Shown here piece after piece: positions 6,849 through 9,970 of a stretch of 9,970 nt of DNA (position 1 is its first letter; the number at the start of each line of letters is the position of its first letter). The notes under the pieces were generated by a model that was given only the letters and a program-made list of their open reading frames with translations, was not told the DNA's origin and made no database searches. The position numbers and the translations under genes are program-made. Origin of the DNA: Desulfocorpusculum sp964414345 (lineage in GTDB: Bacteria > Desulfobacterota > Desulfocorpusculales > Desulfocorpusculum); assembly GCA_964414345.1 (NCBI GenBank), contig CAYPWF010000101.1:1-9970 (forward strand), in the 5' to 3' direction.

Positions 6849-6938
6849 AGACGCGACAGAACAAATAGACCAGACGGGCCAGATAGACGGAATAGACGGA
6901 ACCGACGGAACCGACGGAACAGACGAGACAGACAAATG
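6849..6938. repeat. Degenerate 9-bp minisatellite (AGACGGAAC-type)
   Basis: About ten consecutive 9-bp units can be phased. The core units at 6885, 6894, 6903, 6912 and 6921 read AGACGGAAT, AGACGGAAC, CGACGGAAC, CGACGGAAC and AGACGAGAC; the flanking units are more decayed. Because 9 is a multiple of 3, all frames stay open and would encode IDGTDG-type or VPSVPS-type strings, which explains the spurious reading frames here. The strand is strongly purine-rich. Units are too short and spacerless for CRISPR. Confidence 0.85.
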
Positions 6939-7423
6939 CCGCCACCCCCGTGACGAACTAAGTCAACACTCCTAAGGCCGAGGTGAGAGAAGTTTGAGTG
7001 GCTTGCGATTCTCCGTGAATATACGAACTACCTTCTCCAGCGCACCGCCCTTTGGTTTTCTGGGACGGAACTCCAGGCATGGTCAGGTAGCGAGTCGGTT
7101 CGGACTGGACAGAAGGCGCGTCCATGGGCACCCAGCAAGGCGCGATGAAAAAGCTTGCGTCCTCCCCGTCGTAGAGGTCAAAGGCCACTGCTGCTATGAG
7201 CCGCAGGACTCCGCAGGTGCGCTGGAATTGGTCAAGGCTTCCTTGGTCTTCGTGATGCCTATCCAAGGGATTCGGATAAATGGGGCATGCCTTCCTGATG
7301 TGCTTCTCGCCCTTCCCCGTCTGAAGGCCCATGGAGAAACTCCGCCTTGTTTGAACAGAAGAACTGCCGGCGCGCTTGGATCACCTCGTCCCTGGCTGCA
7401 AAGTCCATCGGGAGCGTGTTTGT

Positions 7424-7452
7424 TTGATTCCCTTGGAGTTGGCTGATATATT
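7424..7452 (+). promoter_or_regulatory. Sigma-70-like promoter for the HEPN/MNT pair, possibly leaderless
   Basis: TTGATT (7424-7429) and TATATT (7447-7452) are separated by exactly 17 bp. Transcription would start near 7459, one or two bases before the ATG at 7461, which has no Shine-Dalgarno. The combination suggests a leaderless mRNA, but hexamer matches alone are modest evidence. Confidence 0.45.
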
Positions 7453-7460
7453 GAATTCCC

Positions 7461-7841
7461 ATGGAGAGACATACCGAGGAATGGCTGCGGCAGTCGGACT
7501 ATGACATGGAGACCGCGGAGTAGCTTTACCAAGGCGGCAGGTATATGTATTGCGTCTTCATGTGCCACCTGGCTGTCGAGAAGGCGCTGAAGGGGCTCTA
7601 CTTCGAGCGGCTGCGGCGGGTTCCCCCGAAGTCTCACAGCCTGGTTTTCCTGTTGGGCGAGATCGGAGTGAAACCACCCGAGGAGCATGGACGTTTCATC
7701 GTGAAGCTGAGCGAAGCAAGCGTTCCAACTCGCTACCCGGGGGACTTGGCAAAGATTCAAGCAGAGTACACAGCTTCGGTCGTTGGGGATATCCTTTCCA
7801 AGGGCAAAGAGGTCATCGCATGGATAAGAAGGCAGTTGTAA
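7461..7841 (+). pseudogene. HEPN-domain protein gene interrupted by an in-frame TAG
   Basis: Read in one frame from the ATG at 7461, this encodes a small HEPN-domain protein of the PF05168 kind that pairs with minimal nucleotidyltransferases: N-terminal EEWLRQSDYDMETAE, helix motif RYMYCVFMCHLAVEKALKGLY (27-47), an Rx5H pair in RRVPPKSH (R53, H59) fitting the HEPN R-x(4-6)-H ribonuclease motif, and the closing helix VVGDILSKGKEVIAWIRRQL. Codon 21 (7521-7523) is TAG, right in helix 1. Similarity continues on both sides without a frame change, so a single substitution (for example from AAG, GAG or CAG) is the simplest cause. An internal ATG at 7545 could yield a 98-residue product lacking most of helix 1, with only a weak ribosome site. 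I regard it as an inactivated toxin gene, with sequencing error or amber readthrough as alternatives. Confidence 0.75.
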
Positions 7842-8140
7842 GGATCCTTGACCGGTTGCGCCGGGAGATCGAGGATCGGGGCATCAAGCCACAGAGGATC
7901 ATCCTCTACGGTTCGTATGCCACTGGAGCCAATGTGAAAGGAAGCGATATTGATGTAGTGATCATCTCCAGCGACTTTGCCACCAAGACCTACTGGGAGA
8001 GGATCGACATCCTGGCCGACGCCATCTACGAGGTCTCCGCACCTGTGGAAGCTGTCGCCATGACCCCTGAGGAGTGGGAGAGTGGGGATTCCTTCGTGGT
8101 GGAGTTTGCTCGCAACGGGGAGGTCCTGTTCGCGGTTTAG
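7820..8140 (+). CDS. Minimal nucleotidyltransferase (MNT), HEPN partner
   Basis: A 106-residue nucleotidyltransferase-fold protein. The start at 7820 (MDKKAVVRILDRL) is chosen because AAAGAGG lies seven bases upstream and the upstream extension of the frame is the HEPN gene read out of phase. The hallmark is exact: GS at 31-32, ten residues, then DID with D43 and D45 (GS-x10-DxD), which binds Mg-ATP; a third acidic residue is probably E77 in PVEAVAM. In HEPN/MNT modules this protein serves as the antitoxin, in characterised cases by adding AMP to the HEPN toxin. It overlaps the HEPN gene by 22 nt, the usual arrangement. It looks intact while its partner is broken. Codon choice (CGG, TCG, GCT) differs somewhat from the AGG/ATA-rich neighbours, in line with horizontal acquisition. 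Confidence 0.9.
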   Translation: MDKKAVVRILDRLRREIEDRGIKPQRIILYGSYATGANVKGSDIDVVIISSDFATKTYWERIDILADAIYEVSAPVEAVAMTPEEWESGDSFVVEFARNGEVLFAV

Positions 8141-8365
8141 CCCACGCCTTTGAGCATCCCAATACACGTAAAGATTGAACGCCTGCATACCCCTCGCCAC
8201 AACGAAGATCCAAGGGTAAAGGAGGAGACTTGCGCACGAGGTTCCCTGTTTGTGTGAGCTTCGAGGGAGAGGACCACTTTGAGGGCTGAACGTTAACGGA
8301 CATAACCCACCTGGTTTTCATGTAAATGATCCACCCCCAATCCCGCTCATACCGCTTTTGGGTAG
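8141..8365. other. Non-coding junction between TA-like pair and barrel-gene fragment
   Basis: No credible reading frame or terminator is visible after the MNT stop. The last part (8301-8338) resembles an insertion-sequence end and is listed separately. The stretch reads like a junction of unrelated DNA pieces. Confidence 0.5.
8301..8338. mobile_element. Possible IS21-family terminal remnant
   Basis: The segment contains CCACC-TGGTTTTCATGTAAATGATCCACC, two CCACC-ended units in tandem. Ends of IS21-family elements often carry such reiterated GGTTTTCAT..ATGATCCACC units, and I recognise this one from memory of that pattern, not from a search. No istA/istB reading frame is in the window, so at most a solo end or relic remains. 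It lies 27 bp before the truncated barrel-gene copy, where an insertion-mediated deletion would leave it. Confidence 0.35.
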
Positions 8366-8506
8366 ATCCCAGAGCTCCTCTATAGCCCCATGACCAACCT
8401 GGAGCTCAGGCTGAGAGGGGCCATGCTCTTCGGGGGCAGCGCCACGGAGTACGGCGATAATCAAAACGATTTCAGGGTGGAGTTCCTGGCCAGGTACTTC
8501 TTCTAA
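8366..8506 (+). pseudogene. Truncated second copy of the beta-barrel gene 3' end
   Basis: These 141 bases match 5105-5245 without gaps (133 identical). They encode IPELLYSPMTN...FRVEFLARYFF and a stop, i.e. the last two strands of the barrel. A TAG lies immediately upstream in frame (8363-8365), and the only internal ATG (8390) has no ribosome site, so no functional protein is expected. Six of eight substitutions are silent, including the stop change TGA to TAA; the two replacements are Lys to Asn and Arg to Leu. This pattern indicates divergence while still part of a working gene, so the piece is better explained as the stump of a lost paralog than as a recent copy of the neighbour. Confidence 0.93.
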
Positions 8507-8544
8507 GAGGGCTTCTGGATAGGAGAAATTTTTTCCCCAGTGGA

Positions 8545-8573
8545 TTGACCTCTGGCAGATTTAAGAGTATATT
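8545..8573 (+). promoter_or_regulatory. Sigma-70-like promoter of the AhpD-like/TSUP genes
   Basis: TTGACC (8545-8550) and TATATT (8568-8573) match the -35/-10 consensus in five positions each and have the ideal 17-bp spacing. Transcription would begin near 8580, giving a 130-nt leader before the ATG at 8710. An AT-rich stretch with a T-run (about 8529-8535) precedes it and could act as an UP-like element. Confidence 0.65.
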
Positions 8574-8578
8574 CCAAT

Positions 8579-8605
8579 TTAGGCATGGAGCATATTAGGA
8601 ATGGA
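8579..8605 (+). promoter_or_regulatory. Direct repeat at the predicted transcription start
   Basis: TTAGGCATGGA (8579-8589) and TTAGGAATGGA (8595-8605) agree at 10 of 11 positions and start 16 bp apart, directly on the predicted +1 region. This placement would suit a repressor operator. Chance is not excluded. Confidence 0.3.
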
Positions 8606-8709
8606 AGCTCAATACGCCCCATCATCGGGATTTCATCTAGCCGAGACCCTGGGCCGGGACAGTGTGATCAGGCCCCCGGCAGACCATCCAAATCGTGGAG
8701 GAGGCTGAC

Positions 8710-9078
8710 ATGGAAGAGAATAAGATGACGGTGGAGGAGATACTCAAGGGTATGGAGCAGGGGCTGGGAGAGGAGCCCAGGCCAATGGTGCTCATGTCCA
8801 AGCTCATACCAGAGTGGATACCCAGACAGGCCCAGGAGAGGAAGTTCGTCATGGAGCTTCCCCATATCCCACCCAAGTACAAGCACCTGATCATGATAGC
8901 TGCCTCGGCCGCGGTTGGATGCCACCTCTGCACCGAGACCTTCATCAAGCTTGCCCACAGGGCGGGAGTCACCAAGGAGGAGATAGCCGAGGCCATCCTG
9001 GCCACGCGCTTCGCCCTGGCCTCGACAACATTTGCCACGGCCATAGAGGGAATGGAGTACCTGGTTTCCAAGGGCTGA
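8710..9078 (+). CDS. Carboxymuconolactone decarboxylase/AhpD-like CxxC protein
   Basis: A small all-helical protein of 122 residues in the carboxymuconolactone decarboxylase (CMD)/AhpD superfamily. The start at 8710 is favoured over an in-frame GTG at 8695 because GGAGGAGG (8697-8704) then sits five bases upstream. The core is KHLIMIAASAAVGCHLCTETFIKLAHRAGVTKEEIAEAILA (58-98), with the redox-type Cys71-x-x-Cys74 pair at the start of the second helix. AhpD-like proteins normally have His four residues after the second Cys (CxxCxxxH); here that position is Phe78, so the proton-relay arrangement is altered. Likely a thiol-disulfide or peroxide-related oxidoreductase, but substrate and partner are unknown. 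It has its own promoter and is followed 112 bp later by the TSUP gene, possibly in one operon. Confidence 0.88.
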   Translation: MEENKMTVEEILKGMEQGLGEEPRPMVLMSKLIPEWIPRQAQERKFVMELPHIPPKYKHLIMIAASAAVGCHLCTETFIKLAHRAGVTKEEIAEAILATRFALASTTFATAIEGMEYLVSKG

Positions 9079-9105
9079 TGGGGCTCTTAAGGGAGGGTAG
9101 CCCCA
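9079..9105 (+). other. Stem-loop directly after the AhpD-like stop codon
   Basis: TGGGGCT (9079-9085) and AGCCCCA (9099-9105) form a perfect 7-bp stem with a 13-base loop starting at the base after the stop. No T-tract follows, so it is more likely a partial attenuator or mRNA 3'-end stabiliser than a full terminator. A second small hairpin (CAGGG/CCCTG, 9132-9148) follows. Confidence 0.4.
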
Positions 9106-9190
9106 AGGCATCTGGGCTTTGGGATCCATGGCAGGGGTCTTTTCCCTGGGGTTCCAAGAGACCCAGAGCGCAGAAAGGAGGACAGGAGAG

Positions 9191-9970
9191 ATGGAGCTGA
9201 GCACAGTCACTTACGTGATTCTCTTCCTGGTGGGCATAGCTGCGGGAATCATCGGGGGGCTTCTTGGCACAGGCGGGTGCGTGCTGATGCTGCCGGCTGC
9301 CCGTTTCGGCTTCGGCTTTCCGCCCGCCCTGGCCGTGGGCACAACCATCACGGCCGTTGTCTTCACCGCTGGTTCAGGTGCCTGGAAGCACCTCAAGATG
9401 GGCAATGTGGACAAGGGGACTTCCTTTTGGGTGGGCCTCTTCGGGGTGGGGGGGGTGATACTGGGTTCCATAGTCTTCGGTTACCTCATCCCTTACGGAA
9501 GCACCATAGACTTGATAGTGGGGCTCGCCTTCATCTGGGCAGCCCTTCGCATGCTCTACGAGGGCCTCTTCATAAAACAGCCCCCAGCGGGCCAAGGGGC
9601 GCAAGTTCCTGGGAACAAAAGCAGCAAAGGCATACTGGGGGCCTTCATAGGTTTTCTCACCGGGATCATCGGCCTCGGGGGAGGATACGCCCTTGTGCCC
9701 TCCTATGTGTACCTCTTCAAGGCGCCCATGAAGATCGCCATAGGAACCTCCATGGCCTCCTTCTTCTCCATCGCCCTTGTGGGAAGCCTGATCAAGATCT
9801 ACCAAGGAGTGGTGGACATACCCGCTGGGATAGTGATGGGGATCGGGGCGGCAATAGGCGCGGTTTATGGAGCGAAGCTGGTGGCCAAGGTCCCGGCATC
9901 GGTGCTAAAGACCCTCTTCGGGCTCCTCTTCACGTACGTGGCCCTGAAGTACATCCTTCGGTACTTTGGG
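9191..9970 (+). CDS. TSUP-family permease (TauE/SafE), runs off right edge
   Basis: Integral membrane transporter of the TauE/SafE (TSUP) family, whose members move sulfite, sulfonates, sulfoacetate or similar small organic anions. The frame from the ATG at 9191 is open for 260 codons to the window end. Family members are typically about 250-270 residues and the last visible segment (LLFTYVALKYILRYFG) looks like the final helix, so it is nearly complete. The two-repeat architecture is clear: the N-terminal half opens with GIIGGLLGTGGCVLMLPAA (19-37), the C-terminal half with GFLTGIIGLGGGYALVPS (154-171), the conserved glycine-rich re-entrant motifs. In the first motif the last Gly of GxGGG is Cys30. 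The halves are joined by a short soluble linker (about 129-146). An AGGAGGACAGGAG leader gives a strong ribosome site. Linkage to the AhpD-like gene suggests shared control; the substrate is not deducible. Confidence 0.92.
   Translation, partial: MELSTVTYVILFLVGIAAGIIGGLLGTGGCVLMLPAARFGFGFPPALAVGTTITAVVFTAGSGAWKHLKMGNVDKGTSFWVGLFGVGGVILGSIVFGYLIPYGSTIDLIVGLAFIWAALRMLYEGLFIKQPPAGQGAQVPGNKSSKGILGAFIGFLTGIIGLGGGYALVPSYVYLFKAPMKIAIGTSMASFFSIALVGSLIKIYQGVVDIPAGIVMGIGAAIGAVYGAKLVAKVPASVLKTLFGLLFTYVALKYILRYFG

Larger units (their letters stand above)
6368..7460. other. Gene-poor 1.1-kb stretch
   Basis: No reading frame here is convincing on either strand. Frames of 60-150 codons overlap one another in several phases, show no family motif I recognise, and one pair owes its openness to a 9-bp repeat. 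The longest candidates are 6958-7332 (minus, 124 codons) and 6994-7446 (plus, 150 codons); I cannot choose between them and do not call a gene. Visible structures are listed separately: a palindrome (6608-6622), a hairpin (6701-6727), the minisatellite (6849-6938) and a promoter-like pair (7424-7452). A direct repeat TCTTAGC occurs at 6494-6500 and 6509-6515. Confidence 0.6.

Noticed and set aside
6849..6938. CRISPR array
   Set aside because: Units are 9 bp, contiguous and without spacers; no cas genes are present.
6784..6975. Small proteins made of IDGTDG or VPSVPS repeats
   Set aside because: The repeats simply translate the 9-bp minisatellite; there is no ribosome site and openness follows from the repeat period.
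7521..7523. TAG read as pyrrolysine in the HEPN gene
   Set aside because: No pyl genes or insertion context are visible here; a nonsense mutation in a decaying toxin gene is simpler.
7194..7760. 188-codon minus-strand frame across the HEPN gene
   Set aside because: Opposite strand of clear HEPN similarity and without motif of its own.
8529..8540. GGAGAAATTTTTTCC as a terminator for the lost paralog
   Set aside because: The pairing is imperfect with no real loop, and the T-run lies inside the would-be stem.

Overview
The window looks like a chromosomal segment from a Desulfobacterota (deltaproteobacterial) bacterium. This is inferred from the high GC content, the unusual mix of frequent AGG (Arg) and ATA (Ile) codons in otherwise GC-rich genes, a Gram-negative two-membrane gene set and a sigma-54 activator gene. 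No rRNA, tRNA or marker gene fixes the taxon.

Layout. (1) 1-734: 3' two thirds of a sigma-54 activator (bEBP) gene, starting at its GAFTGA loop. (2) 735-1204: a regulatory intergenic region with paired TGTCGA dyads, a near-consensus -24/-12 promoter and a 5'-UTR hairpin. (3) 1205-5245: a tight four-gene operon: MacB/LolD-type ATPase, FtsX/MacB-fold permease, LolA-like periplasmic protein and outer-membrane beta-barrel. (4) 5270-6367, minus strand: a predicted lipoprotein alpha/beta hydrolase of the PAF-acetylhydrolase/dienelactone-hydrolase type, convergent with the operon. (5) 6368-7460: about 1.1 kb without a convincing gene, holding a 15-bp palindrome, a hairpin and a degenerate 9-bp minisatellite. 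(6) 7461-8140: a HEPN/MNT toxin-antitoxin type pair whose HEPN gene is broken by an in-frame amber codon. (7) 8141-8506: a possible IS21-family end next to a 141-bp second copy of the 3' end of the beta-barrel gene. (8) 8545-9970: a sigma-70-like promoter, a CxxC carboxymuconolactone decarboxylase/AhpD-like protein and a TSUP (TauE/SafE) permease open at the right edge.

How it fits together. The most interesting unit is regions 1-3. One transcription unit encodes a part for each envelope compartment: cytoplasmic ATPase, inner-membrane mechanotransmission-type permease, periplasmic lipid or lipoprotein carrier fold, and outer-membrane barrel. It is preceded by a recognisable sigma-54 promoter beside a bEBP gene. 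I infer an inducible Lol-like route for a lipid, lipoprotein or hydrophobic compound; the cargo cannot be read from the sequence. The 141-bp copy downstream differs mostly at silent sites, so it is best read as the stump of a once-functional paralogous barrel gene. The segment between the two copies carries accessory material (TA-like pair, possible IS end, minisatellite).
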